A stretch of 64,000 bases of DNA from positions 1 to 64,000 of the forward strand of contig JBHEMX010000092.1 of NCBI GenBank assembly GCA_046262355.1, in the 5' to 3' direction. Below the pieces are notes generated by a model. That model did no database searches. It had not been told where the DNA came from and was given only the letters and a program-made list of their open reading frames with translations. The position numbers were made by a program, and so were the translations under genes. Within the stretch, counting starts at the first letter, position 1; every line of letters starts with the position of its first letter. The DNA is from DATADD01 sp046262355 (GTDB lineage: Bacteria; Actinomycetota; CADDZG01; WHSQ01). Of the stretch, positions 1-7,904 are shown piece after piece.

Positions 1-430
1 CCAGGTGGAAAGGTCCATTTTGGAACCGGCCATCGTCTTCCTCCTCAGTTCGTCTCTTGCAGGACTTCCTGAGGATGAAGCGGTGGTCTTCTCTATTCGA
101 GGATTTCATGATCCCCGTACACCACGTCCGTGGGCACTAACATGTAGAGGTGTCCAGGATGTCTCGCGACAGGTGTCCACTATCCGGTGAAACCAGACAC
201 CTCCCGCCCTGCTACAAATCAGGTTGCAGCCCGTAACCAGCCGCGGTTGGGGCGCGAGAGAACCACAAACCATGCGAACCAACGAAGACGTTCTGCACTC
301 GGCACACCTCGCCACCTTCGCTTCCACCAGGACCGGCTGTCACTTCTTTCCGGGCTTGCGGCAGCCTGTGGCCGGGAGCAGGATGAAGGAAGCGTCATCT
401 GATACGGGTGACCCGAGAGGGAGGCGTCCG
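1..430. other. Left edge without a recognisable gene
   Basis: I see no convincing coding region here; the short open frames lack ribosome binding sites and recognisable protein motifs. The only structure is a cluster of AGGTGTC repeats at 148-202. The last part holds the ribosome binding site (GGGAGG, 419-424) of the following lipoprotein gene. Confidence 0.5.
148..202. repeat. AGGTGTCCA direct repeats plus inverted copy
   Basis: AGGTGTCCA occurs at 148-156 and again at 171-179, and the inverted core GACACCT follows at 196-202. Clustered short direct and inverted copies like this resemble the ends of some insertion sequences, but no transposase frame is visible in the window. It could be an element remnant or an operator array. 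Confidence 0.3.
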
Positions 431-901
431 GTGGCGAGGTTAAGCAGGGACAGCCTGACGGCCTTCGCCACATTGCTGCTGTTGGGAGCGGCCTGTGGCG
501 GGAGCAACGGGGGCGGCGAAGCCGGTGAAGGTGGAGGCGGCTCGGCCGTCGATGTGACGCTTCAGGAGTTCGCAGTTGGGGCGCCCTCGTCCGCAAGCGC
601 CGGAGAGGTGACCTTCAACGTATCCAACATCGGAGAGGAAACACATGAGTTCGTGGTGATCAAGACTGACCTCGGCGCGACCGAACTTCCCACAGCCAAG
701 GATGGATCGGTAGATGAAGCCGGCTCGGGCATGGAAGTCGTGGACGAGGTTGAAGATCTCGCGGCCGGCAAGGCCGAGACCCTCACCGTGGATCTTGACG
801 CAGGCCACTACGTTCTGATCTGCAACGTGGTCGAGAAGGAAGAGGGTAAGACGGTGTCTCACTATCAGAACGGGATGCGCGCAGAGTTGACGGCGGAGTA
901 A
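431..901 (+). CDS. Cupredoxin-like lipoprotein
   Basis: A predicted exported lipoprotein of 156 residues with a plastocyanin/sulfocyanin-like fold, probably an electron carrier or copper protein on the outer face of the membrane. The GTG start is chosen because GGGAGG lies 6 nt upstream and the product then begins with a compact signal peptide ending in the lipobox LLLGAAC (Cys22). A Gly/Glu-rich linker precedes the domain. The four type-1 copper ligand positions appear to be present: His72 (THEFVV), Cys131 (VLICNV), His144 (SHYQNG) and Met149. An upstream in-frame ATG at 383 would add 16 residues before the signal peptide and has a poorer ribosome binding site. It converges on the cyclase gene. 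The electron-transfer partner is unknown. Confidence 0.8.
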   Translation: MARLSRDSLTAFATLLLLGAACGGSNGGGEAGEGGGGSAVDVTLQEFAVGAPSSASAGEVTFNVSNIGEETHEFVVIKTDLGATELPTAKDGSVDEAGSGMEVVDEVEDLAAGKAETLTVDLDAGHYVLICNVVEKEEGKTVSHYQNGMRAELTAE

Positions 902-945
902 GCGCAGGGGGCCGATCCTTCGACAACATGGTTCCGCCGGCCCGG

Positions 946-2133
946 CTATCGGTTCGGCGCGGTGGAGGAGGTGGCTGCCGTCCGCAGCGGCGGGAAGTGG
1001 ACGGCCAGTCCCTCGGCCTCGACCTGAAAGAGCGACTCGGCGTGTGTGAGCCCGGCCAGGCGATGCGGTCCGAGGCTCTGGAGGCGGACGCCCGCGGGCA
1101 ACGATCCTTCGACGGCGGCCTTCGTCTCGCCGGAGACCACGATCTGGCCGCCGTGGCCCGCGGAGCAAACCCGAGCCGCGGTGTGGACGGAGAGCCCGAT
1201 GTACCCGGTATCCGTCAGGGTGGGGCGCCCGCTGTGGAGGCCGGCGCGGATCCGGACGGTGAGATCGCCGGGCCGGCTGCGCTCGCTCAGCGCACGCTGG
1301 ATGGTGAGGGCCGCCTCGATGGCGGCGCCGACGCGCTCGAAGACCGCGAAGAACTCGTCGGCTCGGGCGTCGACCTCGCGCCCGCCTGCAGGAAGCACGG
1401 CTTGCCGGATCGTGGTCCGGACGTCGTTCAGCAGGTCCCCGTAGCCGTCGCCGAGCTTCCTCAGGAGAGCGGTGGAGTTCTCGATGTCGGTCAACAGGAA
1501 CGTGACGAAGCCGGTGGGCAGCGTTGCGGCGTCGGTTGAGCGAGCCTGGACCTCGCCCTGGACGCTCTCCTTGTCGATGACGAAGCGCACCGCGGCCAGC
1601 ACGGTCTCGGCGAGATCAGGGTCTTCGAGCACGGCCGGATCGTGCACGAGCGCGGTCATCGGGCGACCCCGACGCTCGAGGAAGGTGACCGCCCGTTGTT
1701 GTCCCTCGGCGGGGAGCGGAACCGGCTTGCCTGCGCCATCCACGTAGGAGCCGGCCGCCTCCGACCAGTGCAGGACGCTGAGGGTGCGATCGCCGAGGAC
1801 GTGCCGCAACTGCTCCTCGAGCTCGCCGGCCGCCCCCATCCGGCCCAACTCGATCACCACGCGACCGGCGGCCGCGTCTCTGCGCTCCGCTCGGAGCTGG
1901 CCGGTGATGAACCCGACGGGCACGATGCCGTGCTTCTTGGCGGCGTTCAGCACTCGCTTTCGAGCGCGTTCCCGGGCCGCATCGTTCTCGAAGGAGACCT
2001 GATCGAACCGGGCGAGGGCGGCCCGCAAGTGCGCTTCGTCGTGTATCGGCAGCCGTCGCCGGCCGCGCGAGTCGATGTAGGCGAATGCGCTGTCCGGAAG
2101 GCTTGCCCGTTCGCTGGCGCTGAGCCTGACCAT
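946..2133 (-). CDS. Class III adenylate/guanylate cyclase domain protein
   Basis: A cytoplasmic 395-residue protein with a C-terminal class III nucleotidyl cyclase domain (about 205-375). The metal-binding aspartates are visible as Asp216 in LLTDIENST and Asp259 in the ARADEFFAVF segment. VHTAAR (316-321) occupies the place of the usual N-x-x-x-R signature, with His instead of Asn. Residues about 10-75 form a basic module (AYIDSRGRRRLPI onward) and about 90-190 form a GAF-like segment of the sort often found in front of actinobacterial histidine kinases (SYVDGAGKPVPLP, ALVHDP). The ATG at 2133 is preferred because the conserved N-terminal module starts soon after it; an ATG at 2157 is possible. 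It lies downstream of an EamA gene on the same strand, separated by 243 nt. It may synthesise cAMP, but the His substitution makes substrate and activity uncertain. Confidence 0.75.
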   Translation of the reverse strand: MVRLSASERASLPDSAFAYIDSRGRRRLPIHDEAHLRAALARFDQVSFENDAARERARKRVLNAAKKHGIVPVGFITGQLRAERRDAAAGRVVIELGRMGAAGELEEQLRHVLGDRTLSVLHWSEAAGSYVDGAGKPVPLPAEGQQRAVTFLERRGRPMTALVHDPAVLEDPDLAETVLAAVRFVIDKESVQGEVQARSTDAATLPTGFVTFLLTDIENSTALLRKLGDGYGDLLNDVRTTIRQAVLPAGGREVDARADEFFAVFERVGAAIEAALTIQRALSERSRPGDLTVRIRAGLHSGRPTLTDTGYIGLSVHTAARVCSAGHGGQIVVSGETKAAVEGSLPAGVRLQSLGPHRLAGLTHAESLFQVEAEGLAVHFPPLRTAATSSTAPNR

Positions 2134-2376
2134 GCGCCGACAATATCCGGGGACCATGCCCCACGGAGTGTGTGACGAACGCGGCAAGCGCTAGACAAGA
2201 GGGGCCATTCGAGGGAGGGTTCGCGCGACCTGAGCTTTGGTCCTGTGGCCACGCTCCGTGTCGGTGGAGGACGGATGGTCGGACGCGCCGGCGGAGAGCT
2301 CCAAACCGGTTCAGCGGTCTGAGGTTTCGGCCCCGAGGTCAACCGTCGAGGGCCGGCGCCGAGATCGGCGTGACGA

Positions 2377-3372
2377 TCAGCGCTGCACCGAGCTCGGCAA
2401 CGGGCTCGGCAGTGGCCGTCGAAGCTCGACCCCAAGGGCGGCCCCGCCTCGGCTGCTGGCGAGGCCCATCAGCGCGATCGTGACCGAGAGCAGCGCGATC
2501 CCGAGCCACTGTGTGCCTCCGAGGGTGGTTCCGAACGCGATGTAGTTGATCGCCACCGCGCTGAGCGGAAACGCCAGCTCACCCAACGTCGCCGCGGCCG
2601 CCGGCGTCCTGTGCAGGCCCCGGTAATAGATGAGGAGAGCGAGGAGCCCCGGGATGAGGGCCAGCAGGAGCAGCGCGAGGCCGGCGCGCGCGTCGATCGC
2701 TCCCATGCTCGCGGCGTCGCCCTGGACCCACATGATGACGGCGGCGGCCGGAAGCCCGACCGCGAAACGGAGCGCGGTGAGCTGCTTGAACTCCACCTTG
2801 GATGTGAGATGTCGCCCCAGGACGGTCCCGAGCCCCCACAGAGCCGCAGCTCCGGTGGCAAGGGCGGCGGGCACGAACTCGTCGACGCTCACGTGCAGCG
2901 GTTCGGGGAAGGTTATGAGGTACGCACCCCCCAAGCCGCTGAAGAAGTAGAGGACGTAGCGCGGCAGGAGTCGCTCGCCGAGCAGGATCGCCGCACCGGC
3001 TATGGCGAACAGCGGCTGCAGCTTCTGGAGCAGCAAGGGCGTGGTCGGGTCCCCGTAGGTGAATGCCTCCGTGAACAGGATCGTCGCGGTGGCGGAGGCG
3101 CCCACGCCGACGAAGGCGAGCGCGAGCCAATCCTTCCTCGAAAAGCCGCGCACGGCGCCTCGGGCGGAGACCACAAGCGGAGCGGTGGCCACGACGAGGA
3201 TCGCATGTTCAGCGAACACCACCACGGACGCCGGGAGCTCGAGCGCGAGCCCCCTGCGGAACAGCGCATCGCTGCCCCACATCGCCGCGGCCAGGGTGAC
3301 GAGCAGGAATCCGTTGGCCTCAACGCTTCTCGCGAGCTGCGCGTGGTGGCGGCGGGACATGCGCCGGGACAT
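2377..3372 (-). CDS. EamA/DMT-family transporter (full length)
   Basis: An integral membrane protein of 331 residues with about ten hydrophobic segments arranged as two EamA repeats, typical of drug/metabolite transporters that export small metabolites or amino acids. The first repeat begins with the characteristic AAAMWGSDALFRR segment and the second with ATGAAALWGLGTVLGR. The substrate cannot be inferred. ATG codons at 3372 and 3360 both fit. The gene is divergent from the small zinc-ribbon gene with a short shared intergenic region. Confidence 0.85.
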   Translation of the reverse strand: MSRRMSRRHHAQLARSVEANGFLLVTLAAAMWGSDALFRRGLALELPASVVVFAEHAILVVATAPLVVSARGAVRGFSRKDWLALAFVGVGASATATILFTEAFTYGDPTTPLLLQKLQPLFAIAGAAILLGERLLPRYVLYFFSGLGGAYLITFPEPLHVSVDEFVPAALATGAAALWGLGTVLGRHLTSKVEFKQLTALRFAVGLPAAAVIMWVQGDAASMGAIDARAGLALLLLALIPGLLALLIYYRGLHRTPAAAATLGELAFPLSAVAINYIAFGTTLGGTQWLGIALLSVTIALMGLASSRGGAALGVELRRPLPSPLPSSVQR

Positions 3373-3428
3373 TACCAGCGCCCCGTCGTCACGGTACTCT
3401 CGAGGGCGCCTGCTAAGAAGGGAGCGCG

Positions 3429-3668
3429 ATGCAAGGTCACGCCACGCTCGTCCTCTGTGATGTCTGCGGGAGGGCGATCCCCGATCAATCCGCGAAGGAA
3501 GTGGTCTACCAGGTCACGAAGCTCCGCTTCCGGCTGGAGCTCTGCCCGACGTGCCTCGATGGAGAGATGAAACGGCACGAGGGGCACCGAGGCATCCCCG
3601 GCTTCCACAAGCGTGCGGCGATCATCTTCCCGGTCGCCTCAGAAGATGACCTCCCAAGCCGTCGCTGA
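3429..3668 (+). CDS. Small putative zinc-ribbon protein
   Basis: A 79-residue cytoplasmic protein with two Cys-x-x-Cys knuckles, CDVCG near residues 10-14 and CPTC near 39-42, which should bind one zinc ion. The C-terminal part contains several His residues. The start has a ribosome binding site (AAGGGAG) at normal distance. I do not recognise the family. It is followed closely by a membrane protein gene, so the two may be co-transcribed. Confidence 0.7.
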   Translation: MQGHATLVLCDVCGRAIPDQSAKEVVYQVTKLRFRLELCPTCLDGEMKRHEGHRGIPGFHKRAAIIFPVASEDDLPSRR

Positions 3669-3757
3669 ACGGGTTGTTCGCGCGGCCGTCGGGCCCTCGG
3701 GGTGACGAGGTCCTCGCATCCTCGAGGCACGAGGCACATCTGCGGCATCATCGCGGG

Positions 3758-4483
3758 GTGAGCAGCGCCGATCGGTCGTGGCAAGCAGGTCTGCAGGGAG
3801 CGGCTCGAACCATCGGGGCCGGGCTGTGGGCGGGCCTCATCTCCGGCTTCCTGTGGGGCGGCGTCGGTGGTCGTCTGGCCATGTTCGTCTTGCGCCTGAC
3901 CTCGGATCCGTCGCTGCGCGGCCTCGAGACCGACGACGGGTTCATCATCGGCCGGTTCTCTTCGGAAACAGGGTTCCTGGTCCTGTTCACAACTGCGCTC
4001 GGCGGCTTGGGCGGGCTCTTCTACCTCGCGGTGCGACCGTGGTTGCCGCAGAGGTACCGGCCCGCCGTCATGGCGGTCATCGGCGCGGCGGTAGGAGGTG
4101 CCCTCGTGATCCGTCCGGAAGGCATCGACTTCACACTGCTCGCTCCCTTGTCGCTCGCCATCGCGATGTTCCTCGCCCTGCCTGCGCTGTACGGAGCGGT
4201 GATGAGCGCGCTTGCCGAAAGGTTCCTGGCCGAGAGCAGCGGCGCGCGGCGGGGCGCCTGGATCGCCTCTCTGCTGCCGCTCGCCGGTTTCGCTATCGCC
4301 GGTGTGTTCGGGCTCGTCCTGGTGGGGGCCTTGGCGGCGCTGTGGGCGCTCGACCGGAGGTTGCCGCTCGCGGAGCTGTGGTGCTCACGACCGATGACAT
4401 GGGTCGGCCGAGCCGCACTCGCGCTGGCGGTCGTGGTCGCATCCGTAGCACTGACCGGCGACGTTGCAGAGGTCCTTCGCTAG
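3758..4483 (+). CDS. Polytopic membrane protein of unknown function
   Basis: A 241-residue protein with about six to seven hydrophobic segments, several glycine-rich (GLWAGLISGFLWGGVGGRL near the N-terminus, TALGGLGGLF, AVIGAAVGGAL). No catalytic motif or transport signature is recognisable. The start is placed at GTG 3758 because the frame upstream encodes a hydrophilic stretch without a ribosome binding site; the true start may differ. It sits between the zinc-ribbon gene and the nucleoside hydrolase gene on the same strand. Confidence 0.6.
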   Translation: MSSADRSWQAGLQGAARTIGAGLWAGLISGFLWGGVGGRLAMFVLRLTSDPSLRGLETDDGFIIGRFSSETGFLVLFTTALGGLGGLFYLAVRPWLPQRYRPAVMAVIGAAVGGALVIRPEGIDFTLLAPLSLAIAMFLALPALYGAVMSALAERFLAESSGARRGAWIASLLPLAGFAIAGVFGLVLVGALAALWALDRRLPLAELWCSRPMTWVGRAALALAVVVASVALTGDVAEVLR

Positions 4484-4546
4484 CGGTCACGTCATCGGCG
4501 GCGGTCCCCCCGCGCGCCGAGCCCGACTACTCGTAGAGTTGCGTCG

Positions 4547-5485
4547 GTGACCTTCCTGATCGACTCGGATACCGCGGGCGACGACGTTGCCTCCTTGCTG
4601 TTCGGGCTCAGGTGGCCCGGCGTCACGCTCGAGGCCCCAACGATCGCGGCCGGCAACGTTCATCTCCACCAGGCCGTGCGCAACGCTCTGATCACGGTCG
4701 AGACGGCCGAACGAACCGACGTGCCCGTGCACCCGGGAGCCGATCGTCCGTTGCTGAAGCCTCTCGTCACCGCGCACTACGTTCACGGCGACGACGGCAT
4801 GGGCAACTCGAACTTCCCGCCGCCGAACGTCGTGGCGTCGTCTCAACACGCTGTCGACGCGATCCTAGACATCGCGACGCGCCACGCGGGCGAGATCGAG
4901 ATCATCGCCCAAGCCCCGTTGACGAACCTCGCCCTCGCCTTCATGAAGGACCCGGAGCTTCCGGCCAAGGTGAGAAGGCTGTGGATCATGGGCGGGAGCA
5001 ACAACGCGCTCGGCAACATCACCCCCGCGGCGGAGTTCAACTTCTACGTCGATCCCGACGCCGCTCATATCGTCATGAACGCCGGCTTCACCGTGACGCT
5101 CGTACCGTGGGACGTATGCCTGCGGGACGGCGTCATCATGCGCGCGGAGCTAGGGCCGATCCTCGAGATGGGAAGCGAGCTGAGCGAGTTCTACCTCGCC
5201 GTGAATCGCGCCGCGTGGGACTTCATGCGCACGCATTCCGAGGGTGCGGGCATCGACGGCATAAGCCATCCGGACTCGCTCATGATGGCGATGGCGATCG
5301 ATGGCCGGGTCATCGTCGACAGCGCCAACCTCTTCGTCGACGTCGAGCACCGCGGAGAGCTTACGAGTGGCTACAGCCTCGTGGACGTCAACGGTGTGCT
5401 TCACAGACCGCCCAATGCCGAGGTCGTCCTGAGGGCGAACAAGGAGCGCTTCAAGGAGATGCTCATCGAGCTGTTGCGCAGCTGA
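4547..5485 (+). CDS. Inosine-uridine-type nucleoside hydrolase
   Basis: A 312-residue member of the nucleoside hydrolase family, which cleaves the N-glycosidic bond of ribonucleosides to give a base and ribose. The diagnostic N-terminal calcium-binding motif is present as LIDSDTAGDDVASLL (DxDxGxDD pattern). The central NITPAAEFNFYVDPDAAHIV segment is also typical, and the length matches the family. The GTG start follows a short spacer after the membrane protein gene. A ribokinase gene lies nearby on the opposite strand and could phosphorylate the released ribose, which is consistent with nucleoside salvage or catabolism. Base specificity cannot be read from the sequence. Confidence 0.88.
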   Translation: MTFLIDSDTAGDDVASLLFGLRWPGVTLEAPTIAAGNVHLHQAVRNALITVETAERTDVPVHPGADRPLLKPLVTAHYVHGDDGMGNSNFPPPNVVASSQHAVDAILDIATRHAGEIEIIAQAPLTNLALAFMKDPELPAKVRRLWIMGGSNNALGNITPAAEFNFYVDPDAAHIVMNAGFTVTLVPWDVCLRDGVIMRAELGPILEMGSELSEFYLAVNRAAWDFMRTHSEGAGIDGISHPDSLMMAMAIDGRVIVDSANLFVDVEHRGELTSGYSLVDVNGVLHRPPNAEVVLRANKERFKEMLIELLRS

Positions 5486-5541
5486 TCGTCCGGTGAGTGC
5501 ACCGTGAGTGGCGCATCTCGCAACCTACGGCGCGCCGGCCT

Positions 5542-6882
5542 TCAGCGTCGCGTTGCGGCGGCCTCTGCCCGCTCGATCAACGCGTCGGCGCAGGCACGGA
5601 TGTCTCGCTTCTCGTCGTCCGTGGCGCGCGCGACCCGTTGTTGCACGAGCTGTTCGCAGCGAGCCACGACCTGTGGCCACGACTCGGGATCGTCTCCCGC
5701 GGCCTGCAGGGCGCGCCGCAGCCAGCGTCGCCCATAGCCTGCATGGATCGCCTCGTCGGCCCAATCGAAATCCATGTCGCGCTGGCTCGTGCGGTCGCCG
5801 AGCGCGCCGAACTCCTCCGCGCGCTCGCGTTTGCGCCCGATGTTCTTGGTCTCGAAGAACGCGAGCATGCCGAGCCTGTGGACCGGGTCCTGGTCCCGGC
5901 ACGCGTCGTAGATATAGGAGCCGAGCGGGACGCCGGAGGGTTCGAGACCCCACCACTCCAGTCGCACCTTGCCCATCGTCATGTGGCGGCTCTCGTCGTA
6001 GAGCCAGCGGGCCGCGTCGAAGATGAACTCCCATCCCAGAGGCTGGGCGAGCCCCTGGAGGATCGCTCCCGCGGTCTCCACGGCCCACACCTCATTGAGA
6101 TGGCTCACGGCGCTGCGCACCTGCAGGCGCAGCCCCTCCCCATAGGGGTACGAAGGGTCGACGGCGTCGGGCCAGTAGAAGGTGCAGCGGAAGTAGTGGG
6201 GATCGCGCGCGGGTACCTGCGCGAGCGTGAACGGCTCGCCCGGCGCGATCACCGCGTCCACTTCCGCCGAGGCGCCCGGTGGTGCGATGCCGGCGCCCCG
6301 TGGCTCGAGGCCGAGGCCTCCCCAGCGCTCGAGACGGCGCGCGAGCTTCGAGACCCATCTCTGCGCGCTTGCGCCCTGTTCGGGGCGCAGCTCCAGCTCC
6401 GCCCCGGCCGCCGTCGCTAGGTCGCGCTCTTGGGCCGCCTTCTCGCGCACTGCGAGCTCCAGGAACCGGCGCGTGGGGCCGTCGGCGACGTCGTCGGACG
6501 CCTCGAGGTAGCGCTCGTAGGCGCGCCGCAGAGCGGGCGTGAACAAGGCGGCGAGCGCATGCAGTAGCGCCGCGCCGCCCGGCGCATGCAGCGCGGCGTC
6601 GAACAGCGTGACGAGCTCCACCTCGTCGCCGACGTCGAGCGCGCGATCCGGGTAGCGCAGCTCGAAGACGCGCGCGCGCAAGGCATCGGCGGTCATCGCG
6701 TCCTCCCACGCGCAGCGGGACAGCAGTTGCTTGGACTCGAGCCGATGTACGGCCGGCACCCATCCGCCGCACGCGATGACGAGGGCGCGCTCGAGGTGGA
6801 AGAAGCGCTTGAGCACGACGGCGCTGTCGAGCCGCATGAGGCGGTCCCTTCCCGGCTCGAGTGGCAGGATCGCCTCGCTCAT
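5542..6882 (-). CDS. Ferritin-like diiron protein (DUF455 type)
   Basis: A 446-residue protein whose C-terminal half is ferritin-like. Two Glu-x-x-His pairs are visible (DESRHM and DEAIH), together with an upstream glutamate in HLNEVWAVETAG, a pattern expected for a carboxylate-bridged diiron site. The N-terminal half (about 1-230) is Ala/Arg/Leu-rich and not recognised. The ATG at 6882 overlaps the ribokinase stop codon as ATGA, showing translational coupling to that gene. Related proteins are annotated only as DUF455 or MiaE-like, so an oxidase or hydroxylase role is possible but unproven. It converges on the nucleoside hydrolase gene. Confidence 0.75.
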   Translation of the reverse strand: MSEAILPLEPGRDRLMRLDSAVVLKRFFHLERALVIACGGWVPAVHRLESKQLLSRCAWEDAMTADALRARVFELRYPDRALDVGDEVELVTLFDAALHAPGGAALLHALAALFTPALRRAYERYLEASDDVADGPTRRFLELAVREKAAQERDLATAAGAELELRPEQGASAQRWVSKLARRLERWGGLGLEPRGAGIAPPGASAEVDAVIAPGEPFTLAQVPARDPHYFRCTFYWPDAVDPSYPYGEGLRLQVRSAVSHLNEVWAVETAGAILQGLAQPLGWEFIFDAARWLYDESRHMTMGKVRLEWWGLEPSGVPLGSYIYDACRDQDPVHRLGMLAFFETKNIGRKRERAEEFGALGDRTSQRDMDFDWADEAIHAGYGRRWLRRALQAAGDDPESWPQVVARCEQLVQQRVARATDDEKRDIRACADALIERAEAAATRR

Positions 6883-7826
6883 CGCGACGGGCCTGTCAGC
6901 AGCGCCTCGACGTCGGCGCGCCGCGGCAGCGACGGGATCACCCCGAGCTTCGTGCACGCGAGCGCGCCGGCCGCGACCGCGCGCGCGACCGCATCCTCGA
7001 GCGCCTCACGGCGCGCGAGTCCCGCCGCGAGCGTCCCGTTGAAAGCGTCGCCTGCGCCGGTGGAATCGACCACGTCGACCGGCTGCGCAGGCAGCGCGAC
7101 GCTGCCGTCGCTCGTCACGATCACGGCACCCTCGCTGCCGCGCGTAAGCACGACGGTATGGGCGCCGAGCGCCAGCAGCCTCCCGCAGGCTTCCATGTCG
7201 TCGATCGGATCGGCCGGCGACAGCCCCAGCAGTATGCGAGCCTCCGTCTGGTTGGGCGTGAGGATGTCGGCGACGTCGAAGATCTCCGGCGGCAGAGGCC
7301 TCACCGGCGCGGGGTTGAGCACCGTGAGCGCACCTTTCTCTCTGCCGAGCCGCAGTCCCTCGTGCGCGGCCTCCACGGGGATCTCGAGCTGTGCCATCAC
7401 CACCGCGCTGGTTGCGATCGCAGCGGCCGCATCCGCCACGTCGGCGCGCGCGAAGAGCGCGTTGGCGCCGGGATCGAGAAGGATGCGATTATCGCCGGCG
7501 GCGTCGATCACGATGAAGCCGAGCCCGGTGTTGCGCGCCGACGTCCTGCGCAGGAAAGTTGTGCCGACCCCCTCCTCGGCGAACAGCGCGTCGGCGACGT
7601 CGCCGAAGGCATCATCGCCCAGGCGGCCGACGAACTCCACGGGTGCGCCCATGCGCGCGACCTGAACCGCCTGGTTGCTGCCCTTGCCGCCGGGACCCTG
7701 ATCGAAGTCACGCGCGAGAACCGTCTCTCCGGACACCGGGAAGCGGTCGGCGCGCAGCGTGAGGCCGACGGCGAAGCTGCCGACCACGGTGACCCGTCCT
7801 TGGGCGAAGCTCGTCCGGTCATCCAT
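6879..7826 (-). CDS. rbsK: Ribokinase (PfkB family)
   Basis: A cytoplasmic sugar kinase of 315 residues that most likely phosphorylates ribose at O5 with ATP. Both PfkB signatures are clear: GPGGKGSNQAVQVARMG near the N-terminus and DSTGAGDAFNG near the C-terminus, the latter carrying the catalytic Asp and the anion hole. ATG 7826 is preferred over an upstream TTG. The gene is divergent from an S9 peptidase gene and its stop overlaps the start of the ferritin-like gene. Proximity to a nucleoside hydrolase fits use of ribose from nucleosides. A different sugar substrate within the PfkB family cannot be excluded. Confidence 0.85.
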   Translation of the reverse strand: MDDRTSFAQGRVTVVGSFAVGLTLRADRFPVSGETVLARDFDQGPGGKGSNQAVQVARMGAPVEFVGRLGDDAFGDVADALFAEEGVGTTFLRRTSARNTGLGFIVIDAAGDNRILLDPGANALFARADVADAAAAIATSAVVMAQLEIPVEAAHEGLRLGREKGALTVLNPAPVRPLPPEIFDVADILTPNQTEARILLGLSPADPIDDMEACGRLLALGAHTVVLTRGSEGAVIVTSDGSVALPAQPVDVVDSTGAGDAFNGTLAAGLARREALEDAVARAVAAGALACTKLGVIPSLPRRADVEALLTGPSR

Positions 7827-7904
7827 CGGCGTCCACAAGTATGGTCACGACGACCCGCTGCGTCTCCACGGGACGCCTGCAATGGCGCCAACGAAGGAGC
7901 GACG

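Noticed and set aside
6861..7904. Long plus-strand open frame upstream of the S9 peptidase start, giving a 1007-residue protein
   Set aside because: The first 348 codons are antisense to the ribokinase and ferritin-like genes and show no peptidase features; ATG 7905 has a proper ribosome binding site.
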